Source: a virus
IMG/VR virus record: IMGVR_UViG_3300023220_000152
Span: 1-41,802 of that record
Length of the DNA: 41,802 bases
Strand: one strand, 5' to 3'
The notes beneath the pieces are model-generated. The model ran no database searches, was not told where the DNA came from, and worked only from the letters and a program-made list of their open reading frames with translations. This document shows, one piece after another, positions 14,070 to 22,679 of this stretch (positions within the stretch are counted from its first letter, which is position 1; each line of letters begins with the position of its first letter). The position numbers and the translations under genes were made by a program.

Positions 14070-14280
14070 GTTTAAATGCAGTAATAGATTAGGTTCGGAT
14101 GTGTGCGTCAAGCTCCTAGAACAAGCTCTAAGCGAGGCTAAGCAAGGTAATATCCGAGGGTTGTGTATTACTACAGTTACCGCAGATGGAGATACTGAAT
14201 GGTTTTTAGGGGGTACATACTCTAGAGCTGAGATAGTTGGCGCGTTAGAGACAACAAAGCACTCTATAATTGGTGATTAA
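14047..14280 (+). CDS. Hypothetical 77-aa protein
   Basis: GGAGG at 14036-14040 marks ATG 14047 as start. The 77 residues include the segment VKLLEQALSEAKQGNIRGLC and a strand IRGLCITTVTADGD, an alpha-beta pattern recurring in phage proteins of unknown function. It is the last gene before the non-coding element at 14287. Confidence 0.6.
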   Translation: MSKTNIHEFKCSNRLGSDVCVKLLEQALSEAKQGNIRGLCITTVTADGDTEWFLGGTYSRAEIVGALETTKHSIIGD

Positions 14281-14291
14281 TAAAAGGTTTT

Positions 14292-14391
14292 ACAAGTGGA
14301 TGTGTTGGTACTGCGGCGCAAGCAGGCAGATCTGGAACATGATCGCGCACCCCAGGGCCGGTTCAATTCCGGGGCTAGCACATCTACCTAT
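14292..14391 (+). ncRNA. Structured RNA related to the left-end modules
   Basis: GTGGATGTG (14296-14304) pairs with CACATCTAC (14380-14388) over 9 positions with one G-U. Continuing inward, TTGG can pair with CTAG, giving the same GTGTTGG/CTAGCAC core seen at 363-464 and 657-783. Inside lie a CTGC/GCAG hairpin with a 7-base loop (14311-14325) and a T-arm-like GGTTCAATTCC with a 4-bp stem near 14358-14372. The element mixes tRNA-like and module-like traits and lies in the gap between the appendage genes and the terminase genes. Confidence 0.5.
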
Positions 14392-14401
14392 AGGACTTTA
14401 A

Positions 14402-14417
14402 TGTTTCACATGGAACA
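14402..14417. promoter_or_regulatory. parS-like palindrome
   Basis: TGTTTCACATGGAACA differs at two positions from the widely conserved bacterial parS sequence TGTTTCACGTGAAACA. The left half-site is perfect and the right half has a substitution at the centre and one at a position that tolerates change. No ParA or ParB gene is in the window, so a host ParB would have to bind it. It lies 16 bases ahead of the gene at 14433. Confidence 0.4.
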
Positions 14418-14432
14418 TAGGAGAAAAGCATA

Positions 14433-14621
14433 ATGCTAAAGAAACCCACATTAGCTAACGCTCTGACACATGATCATAAAGACACAGTCATGGAATTAGG
14501 CAAATCCTCAGAGTACAGGATAAATCTTCTTGGTGAGGCTCTGGATAGTTGCTTAGAGGGTGATCCAGTCCTAGCTAACTCACTTCTTCAGGATTATATC
14601 AAGGCTTATGAGCAGAACTAG
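14433..14621 (+). CDS. Antitoxin-like N-terminal domain, no HTH
   Basis: This 62-residue protein resembles the first 60 residues of certain HTH transcriptional regulators/antitoxins, matching their LTRDFKETV..., LLREAVEALLAGD and LLRDYINA pattern with ALTHDHKDTV, LLGEALDSCLEGD and LLQDYIKA. In those proteins an HTH domain follows; here the gene stops. AGGAGAA upstream is a clear ribosome binding site. It may bind a partner toxin or interfere with a host regulator; that is inference. Confidence 0.55.
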   Translation: MLKKPTLANALTHDHKDTVMELGKSSEYRINLLGEALDSCLEGDPVLANSLLQDYIKAYEQN

Positions 14622-14638
14622 CCACAAAGCATTCTAGT

Positions 14639-14651
14639 GTTATACTATAAC
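14639..14651. promoter_or_regulatory. Palindrome before terminase genes
   Basis: GTTATACTATAAC is a perfect 6-bp inverted repeat around one base. It includes TATACT, a -10-like sequence, but no good -35 box lies at the right distance. It may be an operator or an activated promoter for the packaging operon. Confidence 0.3.
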
Positions 14652-14713
14652 CAAGCCAAACAAGCGTTTTAACAGGTCAAAAATCAAGCAGTTAACTCTA
14701 AAGTGAGTTGAAT

Positions 14714-15052
14714 ATGAGCAGAGCAGGCACAACAAACAAGAATAAACAGTTTCTTCTGAAGCGATTACAAGCTATGTACGGTGATGATTTCCATCCAATT
14801 ATGGAAATAGCCAAGAACTGTGTAGTACTGCAAAAACAAGCAGATAACCTCGAAGACCCCGATCAAAGATACTCCGCACTTAAGTCAGCCAATGCCGAAT
14901 GGTCACGTATGGCTGAATACACAGAGCCTAAGCTTAGAGCTATTGAAGTAGACGCTAGTATTGATCTTGGCCTAATTGAATTATCTGACGACGCCTTAGA
15001 GCGAAGACTCTTCCAGCTTGAGCAAGAACTCAAAAGGAGCGAGTCAACCTAA
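14714..15052 (+). CDS. Terminase small subunit
   Basis: This 112-residue protein lies directly upstream of the large terminase, overlapping by one base. It is predicted all-helical, with LLKRLQAMYGDDFHPIMEIA near the N-terminus and a C-terminal helix ALERRLFQLEQELKR, similar to other small terminase proteins of this gene order. It would recognise phage DNA for packaging. ATG 14714 was chosen over an upstream TTG in frame at 14708. Confidence 0.7.
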   Translation: MSRAGTTNKNKQFLLKRLQAMYGDDFHPIMEIAKNCVVLQKQADNLEDPDQRYSALKSANAEWSRMAEYTEPKLRAIEVDASIDLGLIELSDDALERRLFQLEQELKRSEST

Positions 15053-16509
15053 TGCGTGCCAATGGCAATGCCCTTGAGTATGCAGAACTGTTAGAAGAGA
15101 AGATAAGACGCAACAAGCTCTCTCAAGGCATTCGAACCTACCACTCCCTCTATGATTGGCAGCATAAGTTTAACGCTGCAACCCGTACCCATAGTGCTTG
15201 CATGCTGATGGCAGCTAACCAAGTTGGTAAGTCTCTCACTGGATGCTCAATAGATTCATTCCACTTAACCGGTGATTATCCTGAAGACTGGGAAGGCCAT
15301 AGGTTTGTTGATCCTCCCATGTGCTGGTTACTAGGCTACTCAGGAGAGAAGACCCGAGACTTACTACAGCAGAAACTGTTTGGTAGATTCAGAGAAGGTA
15401 AGTTTGAAGGTGGCCTAATCGCTGCTGATAAGATTGCCCCGGGGGGATGGAGAGCCATGACAGGCACATCAGGTGCTATGCGTGAGATCATGGTCGAACA
15501 CGTCAATGGTATCGCTATCTGTCAGTTCTGGTCCTATAGCCAAGGTCAACATGCCTTAATGGGCGATGTGGTTGATTGGTATCATATTGACGAAGAGCCC
15601 AAAGATGGCGAAATCTATCCACAGGTTATCACCAGGACACTCAACGGTGACCAGGGGCATGGAGGTAGAGGCATTCTTACCTTTACTCCAGAGAATGGTA
15701 GAACTGAGTTAGTCTGTAAGTTCATGGATGAGCCTATCCCTAGTCAGTACATGCAGACGGCTACGTGGGAAGACGCACCCCATCTAAGCGAGGAAGCCAA
15801 AGAGTCTATACTGGCTCAATACCCACCCTATCAACGTGCTATGCGCTCTAAAGGCGTACCCTTGATGGGAGCAGGGTTAATCTTTGAGCATTCTGAAGAG
15901 GATATAAGGTGTGAAGCCTTTGAGATCCCGGCCCATTGGTATTTGATTAACGGTATGGACTTCGGTTGGACTCACCCCCAAGCACACATTCAAATAGCAT
16001 GGGATGTAGATGCTGACATATTTTATGTAACCAATGCTTTCAAACGATCAAAAATACAGCCTTTCGAAGCGTGGGATGTGGTCAAGTCATGGTCTAAAGA
16101 CGTCCCCACAGCATGGCCAGCCGATGGATTACAGACAGAGAAGGGTAGTGCTAAGGAACAAAAGCAATACTATAGTGAGACTGGGTTTGAACTTCTCTAT
16201 GAGCATGCTACCTGGGAAGAGGGCGGCAATGGTGTTGAGGCAGGCTTGATGGAGCTGAATAACCTGATGAAAACCGGCAGGTTTAAGGTCTTCTCTCACT
16301 TAAAAGAAGTATTTGAGGAGCTTAGGCAATATCATAGGGTGTCTAAACCTAATGGTAAGAGCGAAATAGCTAAGATTATGGATGACTTGCTGGACGCTAT
16401 TCGTTATGCGTATATGATGCGTAGGCACGCGATTCAGAAGAATGATGTAGGTCGCGACTGGGATGAAGAAGAACAACACTCTGAAGACGTGGGCGTAATG
16501 GGATATTGA
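15052..16509 (+). CDS. terL: Terminase large subunit
   Basis: This 485-residue protein has the ATPase motifs in order: Walker A AANQVGKS (residues 54-61), Walker B VVDWYHIDEE (about 173-182) with catalytic acid residues, and the coupling motif LTFTPENG (about 209-216). The nuclease domain shows GMDFGWTHP (D303) and the late acidic DDLLDAIRYAYMMRR. It pumps DNA into the prohead and cuts the concatemer. The length and motifs are typical; headful cutting would explain the permuted ends. Confidence 0.95.
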   Translation: MRANGNALEYAELLEEKIRRNKLSQGIRTYHSLYDWQHKFNAATRTHSACMLMAANQVGKSLTGCSIDSFHLTGDYPEDWEGHRFVDPPMCWLLGYSGEKTRDLLQQKLFGRFREGKFEGGLIAADKIAPGGWRAMTGTSGAMREIMVEHVNGIAICQFWSYSQGQHALMGDVVDWYHIDEEPKDGEIYPQVITRTLNGDQGHGGRGILTFTPENGRTELVCKFMDEPIPSQYMQTATWEDAPHLSEEAKESILAQYPPYQRAMRSKGVPLMGAGLIFEHSEEDIRCEAFEIPAHWYLINGMDFGWTHPQAHIQIAWDVDADIFYVTNAFKRSKIQPFEAWDVVKSWSKDVPTAWPADGLQTEKGSAKEQKQYYSETGFELLYEHATWEEGGNGVEAGLMELNNLMKTGRFKVFSHLKEVFEELRQYHRVSKPNGKSEIAKIMDDLLDAIRYAYMMRRHAIQKNDVGRDWDEEEQHSEDVGVMGY

Positions 16510-16510
16510 T

Positions 16511-16810
16511 ATGAATTATCCAAAAACTATAAGCTTTGCAGAAGGCTCAACCGCCGCAAGAGAAATTTATGAATGCTATACGAATGATCCTATGTTTAGA
16601 GATGATGAGGCGGATCTAAGGAATGCATGGATGGACAAACAACCTATTGATGGCCGGAGATTTAAAGCGATGAGGTCTGCAATTCAAACATATGCTGGTA
16701 AAGCTACTGTTCTCAGGCAGCTGAAGAGTGGGATGTATCTTTGTAAGGCTGATAGTGGTGAGGATTTCCAAGAGTGCCTAACAAGTATAAAGCGCAATCT
16801 GATGTATTAA
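16511..16810 (+). CDS. Hypothetical protein between terminase and portal
   Basis: This 99-residue protein, mixed helical, has the segment GRRFKAMRSAIQTYAGKA and no recognised motif. It sits 1 base after terL and 13 bases before the portal gene, so a packaging accessory role is possible. Confidence 0.6.
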   Translation: MNYPKTISFAEGSTAAREIYECYTNDPMFRDDEADLRNAWMDKQPIDGRRFKAMRSAIQTYAGKATVLRQLKSGMYLCKADSGEDFQECLTSIKRNLMY

Positions 16811-16823
16811 CGGGACAATAACA

Positions 16824-19112
16824 ATGTCAATCAGCAAATTAGTAGACTTTATCGGTAACATCAACATAGCCGAAGATCTGAAAGAAGATCAGCTTATGCA
16901 AATAGGTAACGATGTTGTTGAGAGATTCGAGGAAGATGTCCACTCTATGGATGAATGGATGGAAGCGGTTGAGAAGGGTCAAGAGCTGGTCAAGCAAGAG
17001 CTTCACCCTAAATCAACTCCGTGGGAAGGGGCTAGTAACTTCAAGTCATCCATGATGACAGAGGCATCTTTAGCCTTTGGCAACCGAGCATCCTTAGAAT
17101 TGTTGAGGGCTAGAAACCTCATCAAAGCGGATGTTATAGGTTTGAAGTCTCAAGCCAAGGGAATATCAAGGGACCAGGGCGACGTCGACGAAGCTAAGGC
17201 GCAGATAGAGCAGCAATCCCAGCAAATACAGGAGGCTCAAGAGCAGGGCCAAGAGCCTGATCCCCAAATGTCCCAGCAACTACAGCAAGCTCAGCAGCAG
17301 ATTCAAGAGCAAGAGCAAGCAATTCAGCAGCGCCGTGATTCCATGGACGATAAGCAGGCACGGGCAGACCGGATTACCGAGGTCATGAACTATCAGATCA
17401 ACCACCAGATGAAAGAGTGGCGTCCCGATCAGAAGAAGCTACTGTATATCCTGCCTAACGTAGGGGCCATGTTTAAGAAATCCCTCTTCGATCCTCTGTT
17501 AGGTAGAAACGTATCGCATGTTATTCATTACCCAGACTTTGCTGTTAACCAGGCTACAACCCACATAGACACGGCTAGATCCTTTACCCATATACTTGAT
17601 CGATCAGCTAATCAGCTCTTTGAGAACCAGCAATCAGGTATCTGGCTAGATGCTGATATCTATCCCAAAGATGTAGAAGGCGACAAAGGCTCGAACGAGG
17701 ATGAGGAAGTTACCGATGCTACTGATAACCCTAACCGATTCTTAGAGCAATACTGCTTTGTGGATCTCGACGATGATGGGTATGAAGAGCCCTACATTGT
17801 TACGGTTCACGAACAAACCAAGAAGGTGGTTAGGATTGTAGCGAGATTCGATGAGAACTCGATCATGGTGACCAACCAACAAGGTCTGGTTATCTCACTG
17901 ATCGAGCATCTTAAAGCCGAAAGGCTTCAGGATTTGAAAGATGCACAACAAGCAGGCTTGCCTGAACCTGAATTCCCCGAAGAGCCAGACTTCAAAGGCT
18001 TGAAGCTAGCCCGCATTGAAGCATCACAGCCCATTACAAAGTACGGGTTTATCCCTTCAATGGATGGAACCTTTCTAGATCTGGGCTATTTCCACTTGAT
18101 GGGAGCGACAACAGCCGGTGTGAATGCCACCACTAATCAACTGATTGATGCGGGTACGCTGTCCAATAGACAGATTGGGTTGTTAGCTAAGGGCTTCCGT
18201 AAAAAGATGGGGCCAATCTCATTTAGGCCCGGAGAGTTTAAGTCTACTGAGTTAGCGCCCAAGGAATTAGCCCAAGGCATACTACCGATGCCTATCAAAG
18301 AGCCCAGCCAAACCCTCTTCGCTCTTAATGAGAAGCTTTCTAACGAGGGTAGAGCATTTGCGGCTAGTGTTGATGCCTCAGGCCAGATAACGGCCCAGAC
18401 GGCTCCTACAACGGCTCTGGCGGTGATTCAGGAGCAATTGATACCTTTGTCCGCCTTAATGGAGAACATCATCCAGGCGGAGTCTACGGAGTTTCAGATA
18501 TTACTTAAGTTGAATCAGAAGTTTATCGACCCTCAATTGTACAAGGTTCTTCTTGATGATCCTGAGGCGGACGCTCAAGCAGACTTTAACGCGGAAGGTT
18601 TCGACATCATACCTACTGCTAACTCTGAAATGTCCTCTAAGATGCAGAGAATTCAGTTAGCTGAAGTACAGATGAGTGTGTTTGACCGTGTTCTACAGGC
18701 ACAAGGCAACCCTATTCCTATTATCCGGTCATTCTTCGAGGCGATTGGATCAGAGATTACTGATGAGATATTCCCCGATGAACAGCGTCTAAGCCCAGAG
18801 GATCAGCAGCGTCTCGATGCTTTGAGACAGCAGCAAGAACAAGCGAATCAATTTGCCGAGCAGCAACAAGAGCTAACACGCATACAGATCGATTTAATGA
18901 AGCGTGCTGAGGACCGTAAAGACGGGGAAGCAGAAGTTAAAGCAGAAGAAGCACTGGCTGGTGTCGAGAAAACACTGGCTGAGACTAGAGAAGTGGCAGC
19001 CAATATCCTATTAACCCTAGAGAAAGCAGAGACAGAGGAGGTTACCAATCAGATTAGTATTTATACAGCGCAGTTAGAAGCTCTTAACCCACAAGGAACT
19101 ATCCCGATATGA
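16824..19112 (+). CDS. Portal protein
   Basis: This 762-residue protein has the size and gene position of podovirus portals. Near the N-terminus the sequence TPWEGASNFKSSMMTEA is characteristic of large phage portals. Residues about 125-175 are a Gln/Glu-rich coiled coil, and the C-terminus (about 665-740) is another long charged helix, probably the barrel or crown. The dodecameric portal is the channel for DNA entry and the platform for the gp4-like and gp10-like proteins. Confidence 0.88.
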   Translation: MSISKLVDFIGNINIAEDLKEDQLMQIGNDVVERFEEDVHSMDEWMEAVEKGQELVKQELHPKSTPWEGASNFKSSMMTEASLAFGNRASLELLRARNLIKADVIGLKSQAKGISRDQGDVDEAKAQIEQQSQQIQEAQEQGQEPDPQMSQQLQQAQQQIQEQEQAIQQRRDSMDDKQARADRITEVMNYQINHQMKEWRPDQKKLLYILPNVGAMFKKSLFDPLLGRNVSHVIHYPDFAVNQATTHIDTARSFTHILDRSANQLFENQQSGIWLDADIYPKDVEGDKGSNEDEEVTDATDNPNRFLEQYCFVDLDDDGYEEPYIVTVHEQTKKVVRIVARFDENSIMVTNQQGLVISLIEHLKAERLQDLKDAQQAGLPEPEFPEEPDFKGLKLARIEASQPITKYGFIPSMDGTFLDLGYFHLMGATTAGVNATTNQLIDAGTLSNRQIGLLAKGFRKKMGPISFRPGEFKSTELAPKELAQGILPMPIKEPSQTLFALNEKLSNEGRAFAASVDASGQITAQTAPTTALAVIQEQLIPLSALMENIIQAESTEFQILLKLNQKFIDPQLYKVLLDDPEADAQADFNAEGFDIIPTANSEMSSKMQRIQLAEVQMSVFDRVLQAQGNPIPIIRSFFEAIGSEITDEIFPDEQRLSPEDQQRLDALRQQQEQANQFAEQQQELTRIQIDLMKRAEDRKDGEAEVKAEEALAGVEKTLAETREVAANILLTLEKAETEEVTNQISIYTAQLEALNPQGTIPI

Positions 19113-19381
19113 TGATAGAAAAGCTCATAGATAGCATTAAAGCGAAACACAAAGAAGAGTTAATACCCGAAGAAGCCTACGCCGCATGGCGTCAAAGCAC
19201 AGTCACTAAGCGATTGATGGAGGAATTAGAAGTAGGTCTGATGGAACTCGCAATAACCAGCTCACCTAATCTCACTCTTCAAGAGGCAGGAATGATGCAT
19301 TCCTCACGAGAAGGATTTAATACGATGGTTGAGAATGTGATCTGTTGGAAGCCACAGGAGTTACTAAGCGATGAAGATTAA
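19109..19381 (+). CDS. Hypothetical 90-aa helical protein
   Basis: This 90-residue protein overlaps the portal stop by 4 bases and the next gene by 11. It is helical and acidic in part (AAWRQSTVTKRLMEELEVG). Small helical proteins next to portal genes may act in head assembly, but no family is recognised. Confidence 0.6.
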   Translation: MMIEKLIDSIKAKHKEELIPEEAYAAWRQSTVTKRLMEELEVGLMELAITSSPNLTLQEAGMMHSSREGFNTMVENVICWKPQELLSDED

Positions 19382-19688
19382 GCCAGCAGGATTCTATGTA
19401 CTGATACGAATGGATACCATTGAAGATCTTAGTGAAGGTGGTATTTACATGGGGGATAAACAGACCAGGAAGGAGCAGGAAGCTTGCGAATTCGGCGTCA
19501 TTGTTGCGTTCGGCCCCGCTGCCTATAAGGGTTTCCCCGGCTGTGAAGGTCCTCATGATTGGGGCGTAGAGGTCGGTGATAAGATCGAATACCGTCGTTA
19601 TGAAGGGAAGATGTCCAGCTTGGAAAGCCAAGATAACTTTCGTTACATCCCTGATTCTCACATCATAGGAGTGATAAGCGATGAGTGA
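19371..19688 (+). CDS. GroES-like co-chaperonin
   Basis: This 105-residue protein reads like a GroES barrel: IKPAGFYVLIRMDTIEDLSE then GGIYMGD, a mobile-loop-like stretch, VIVAFGPAAYKGF, WGVEVGDKIEYRRYEG and a final HIIGVI strand. Phage co-chaperonins such as T4 gp31 replace GroES on host GroEL to help fold the major capsid protein. Position just before the scaffold and capsid genes fits this. The mobile loop (residues about 24-36) would make contact with GroEL. Confidence 0.75.
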   Translation: MKIKPAGFYVLIRMDTIEDLSEGGIYMGDKQTRKEQEACEFGVIVAFGPAAYKGFPGCEGPHDWGVEVGDKIEYRRYEGKMSSLESQDNFRYIPDSHIIGVISDE

Positions 19689-20502
19689 AGAAGCGTTAGA
19701 AGCAGCAGAAGAAGGTCAAGAAACTGACCAAATTGATCAACCGACTGAGCAATTAGATCAATCTACCCCCGAAGAGGATAAACCAAAAGGTCATATATCC
19801 AAGGCAGAGTGGGTAGAACAGGGTAATAACGCTGATGATTGGCGTTCACCTGAAGTATTCAAAGAGCGTGGCAAGTGGATTGGCCGCGTAAAGGAGTTAG
19901 AGAATCAGCGAGTCATAGACCGTCAAGATACTGACTCTCAGATTAGGAACCTTAACTCGCTTCACCAGATACAGTTGGCTCAAACCATTAGTGACCTGGA
20001 AGCTAGACGTGACAATGCCATTGAAGAGGCGGATACAGAAGGGGCCAACAATATACAAGGCCAGATTGATTTGGCTCGTGATGCTAAACGTGTTGCTGAT
20101 ATACCCGCACCAGTCCCTCAAGTGGCACCTAAATCACCCGAAGTAATGGAGTGGGAAGCTAGAAACCCGTGGGTAAATAACCCGAACGACCCTAAAACGC
20201 CTTACGCTCAACAGCAGTTTGGTCTCTATCAAGCACAAGGCATGGATCAAGTGAATGCTTTGGCGGCTGTTGAAGCAGATGTTAATAGAGCTTTTCCTAA
20301 CATCAATCCTGCACGTAATTCAGCGGCAACGGGAGAAACGCCAGGTGGCCCAGGCCGTAAGCGCTCAAGCCCAGGATCATCTATTACCATGAAAGATCTT
20401 ACCCACGAGGAAACTGCTATCTGGAAACAGGTAGGCCCAGATTCATTTGGTAGTGAAGCTGAATTCTTAAAAGCTGTCGTCAATAGCCGTAAGGAGGCTT
20501 GA
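19681..20502 (+). CDS. Scaffolding protein
   Basis: This 273-residue protein is highly acidic and Gln-rich at the N-terminus (residues 1-35), has a long central coiled coil (about 70-130), and ends with a more basic, Pro/Gly-rich region and a helix. This charge polarity and position before the capsid gene are typical of podoviral scaffolds, which shape the prohead and then leave. It overlaps the co-chaperonin gene by 8 bases. Confidence 0.75.
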   Translation: MSEEALEAAEEGQETDQIDQPTEQLDQSTPEEDKPKGHISKAEWVEQGNNADDWRSPEVFKERGKWIGRVKELENQRVIDRQDTDSQIRNLNSLHQIQLAQTISDLEARRDNAIEEADTEGANNIQGQIDLARDAKRVADIPAPVPQVAPKSPEVMEWEARNPWVNNPNDPKTPYAQQQFGLYQAQGMDQVNALAAVEADVNRAFPNINPARNSAATGETPGGPGRKRSSPGSSITMKDLTHEETAIWKQVGPDSFGSEAEFLKAVVNSRKEA

Positions 20503-20503
20503 T

Positions 20504-21031
20504 ATGGATAAGAAACGAGGACCAGGGCGTCCACCTAAAACCCAAGAGATCGGTGTTCAGCGTGGTGAGACCCAAGCAAGTCACTCGCCAGCAATGGCAG
20601 AATCTAATCCAGGTGTAGTCACAGGCGACAGAGAAACAAATGCCCACGGCATCAATCGCCATAATCGTGTATCAATGGGCGGGGCAATGAAAAGCCTTAC
20701 GCTGCCTGCCAGTGTTCAACAACGACTTGAGTCTGAAAACCGACACGCACACTATGTCCGTGATGATAATCGAGGCAGACTGCAACAGGCCATTAATGCA
20801 GGTTATGAGCATGTGGTGGATGAGCAAGGAAACAACATATCTAGACGCTCTGGGCCTGGAACACTGTACCTAATGTCCATCCCCAACGAGTGGCATGAAG
20901 ACGACAAAGCCTTGAAAAGACAGAAGGCTGCTGCTAGTCTAGGCAAAGAAGCTACCCTTGGTGAAGGTGAGTATTCACCAACAGGACAGCAAAGCGCTGT
21001 CAAAACTAGCGAAAGTCGAGAACCTATTTAG
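20504..21031 (+). CDS. Virion protein with N-terminal AT-hook-like motif
   Basis: This 175-residue protein starts MDKKRGPGRPPKTQ, an AT-hook-type DNA-contact motif, followed by a flexible region and a more ordered core (residues about 60-145) with the segment SRRSGPGTLYLMSIPNEWHE. It lies between scaffold and head genes. A head-internal or DNA-contacting role is suggested by the motif only. Confidence 0.6.
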   Translation: MDKKRGPGRPPKTQEIGVQRGETQASHSPAMAESNPGVVTGDRETNAHGINRHNRVSMGGAMKSLTLPASVQQRLESENRHAHYVRDDNRGRLQQAINAGYEHVVDEQGNNISRRSGPGTLYLMSIPNEWHEDDKALKRQKAAASLGKEATLGEGEYSPTGQQSAVKTSESREPI

Positions 21032-21064
21032 CAAAAGTCCAGTCAAGCGGCAGTTCGTCGTAAG

Positions 21065-21092
21065 TTGATTGATTAAATAGAACGTTTATTTT
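21065..21092 (+). promoter_or_regulatory. Weak promoter candidate before the head genes
   Basis: TTGATT (21065-21070) and TATTTT (21087-21092) are 16 bases apart. Both match the sigma70 boxes only partly. They lie in the 86-base gap before the decoration and capsid genes, where extra transcription would be useful. Confidence 0.3.
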
Positions 21093-21117
21093 CTTTATTA
21101 ACTTAGGAGGAATTGCC

Positions 21118-21675
21118 ATGCCTGGTGGTTTCAAACAAGTCAACACAGACTCGCAAGGGGATGTGACTGGCAAGCAAAAAACATTTGCTGTTTTGGCAGC
21201 AACAACTGAAGTGATTGTCCCTGGTGACCTTGTCCGCATAGCAGGTACTGCTAATGCTGAAGGCGTCGCCGATGTGGAAATCGCTCCCACTGGTACTGCT
21301 TCCACGGGTGTTGTGATGTCGGTAGATCCGACGTTTACCGGTGAAGCTTTATCTCAAACGCACCACGTCTCTGGCACTTTAGGTACGATTAAGGTCAATG
21401 TTGATCCTAATGCCACCTATGAAGTGGATGTCGCCAATGGGCCGCTTTTGATCACTGAGGTTGGGCTTAATGCTCCAGCCGTCGTCACTGAATCAACTGC
21501 TGTAGGCAGTCTGTTTCCGTCAGTGATGGAAGTGAACGCAACGGGTGCCGCTACAACTGCAACTCTCCCACTACATATTGTCGCGCTGAAAGAAGATGCG
21601 GCTGGTGTATTGGGGAATGTTGCCATTGTGCGGTTAAATGAAACCACAGTAGCGCCTGGCGCCACTGGCATATAA
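21118..21675 (+). CDS. Putative head decoration protein
   Basis: This 185-residue protein is beta-rich, hydrophobic and low in charge (VNVDPNATYEVDVANGPLL), with Thr/Ala/Gly-rich loops. It sits directly before the major capsid gene with a strong ribosome binding site AGGAGG at 21105-21110. Small beta-rich proteins at this spot are usually capsid decoration or stabilisation proteins. No residue-level family match is claimed. Confidence 0.6.
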   Translation: MPGGFKQVNTDSQGDVTGKQKTFAVLAATTEVIVPGDLVRIAGTANAEGVADVEIAPTGTASTGVVMSVDPTFTGEALSQTHHVSGTLGTIKVNVDPNATYEVDVANGPLLITEVGLNAPAVVTESTAVGSLFPSVMEVNATGAATTATLPLHIVALKEDAAGVLGNVAIVRLNETTVAPGATGI

Positions 21676-21687
21676 GGAGACTGAATC

Positions 21688-22611
21688 ATGTCAGGACTTA
21701 CTATAAGTACGGGTTCGGTCCCACGTTTATTGCAAGACGGCGTAAAGAATGTCTTTGGTAATGAGCTTAAACTGCACAACCCTAAATGGCCCATGCTGTA
21801 TGCATCCCATACGTCCAACAAGGCGTTTGAGATTGCGGTCCAGTTAGAGGGTTTCGGCCTTGCGAGTGCGAAAGCTGAAGGTGATGACATTACCTTTGAC
21901 TCCCGTCGTCAAGGATTCACACCTAAGTACATTCATACCACTTTTGCCAAGGGTTATATTGTTACCCGTGAAGCATTAGAGGATGAGTTGTATAGTCAAC
22001 TGAATGACGGCGCCAAAGCATTAGGGCGCACGATGGGGATCACCAAAGAAGTACAAGGTGCCGCCTCGTATAACAATGGCTTTGATGCCACTGTGACTAT
22101 GGTTGATGGTGATGGTTCTCAGTTGTTCTCAACTGCGCATTCTAACGGTCCTTCTGGTGGTACGTATTCAAACACCTTAGCGGTCGCTGCTGACTTCTCC
22201 GAAGCTTCACTGGAAGATCTGTTAATTCAGATGGCTGAAATCCAAGACGCTCGGGGTTTGCAGATGGATCTTCAGGCGGTACGTTTGGCCGGAGCCCCTG
22301 CTAACATGTTTGAATTCCAGCGTGTTATGGGTTCAGTGCTACAGAATGATACCGGGAACAATGCAACCAATGCAGTTCGCGATATGAACTCTGTTCGTGA
22401 TGGATTTATGACCAATCCGTTCTTCACTGATCCAGATGCCTGGTTCTTAACCACTGACGCACCGAATGGTCTGAAGTACTACACTCGTAGAGAAGTAGAT
22501 TTCGGCCAAGACAATGCGTTTAGTTCAGAAAATGCACGATTCAAAGCCTCTGAGCGGTACAGCTTCGGCTGGGATGACGCGCGTGGCGTGTTTGGTTCTG
22601 AAGGCGCATAA
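21688..22611 (+). CDS. Major capsid protein, HK97 fold
   Basis: This 307-residue protein has the position, length and pattern of an HK97-like capsid protein. The segment KYIHTTFAKGYIVTREALED at about residues 72-91 fits the spine helix and P-domain. It ends with a compact domain containing TDAPNGLKYYTRREVDFG. It follows the scaffold and decoration genes, has GGAGA as ribosome binding site, and is followed by a terminator-like hairpin. Such a strong stop after the capsid gene is common in phages. Confidence 0.85.
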   Translation: MSGLTISTGSVPRLLQDGVKNVFGNELKLHNPKWPMLYASHTSNKAFEIAVQLEGFGLASAKAEGDDITFDSRRQGFTPKYIHTTFAKGYIVTREALEDELYSQLNDGAKALGRTMGITKEVQGAASYNNGFDATVTMVDGDGSQLFSTAHSNGPSGGTYSNTLAVAADFSEASLEDLLIQMAEIQDARGLQMDLQAVRLAGAPANMFEFQRVMGSVLQNDTGNNATNAVRDMNSVRDGFMTNPFFTDPDAWFLTTDAPNGLKYYTRREVDFGQDNAFSSENARFKASERYSFGWDDARGVFGSEGA

Positions 22612-22615
22612 AGAC

Positions 22616-22637
22616 AGGGGCTCCGGCCCCTTTCTCT
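22616..22637 (+). terminator. Intrinsic terminator after capsid gene
   Basis: AGGGGC (22616-22621) and GCCCCT (22626-22631) form a 6-bp GC-rich stem with a TCCG loop. It is followed by a T-rich stretch (TTCTCTT). It probably limits readthrough from the abundant capsid transcript. Confidence 0.6.
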
Positions 22638-22679
22638 TGATGGGCGCAAGCCTGGTCAATGACTGTTAGGAGATTAACA

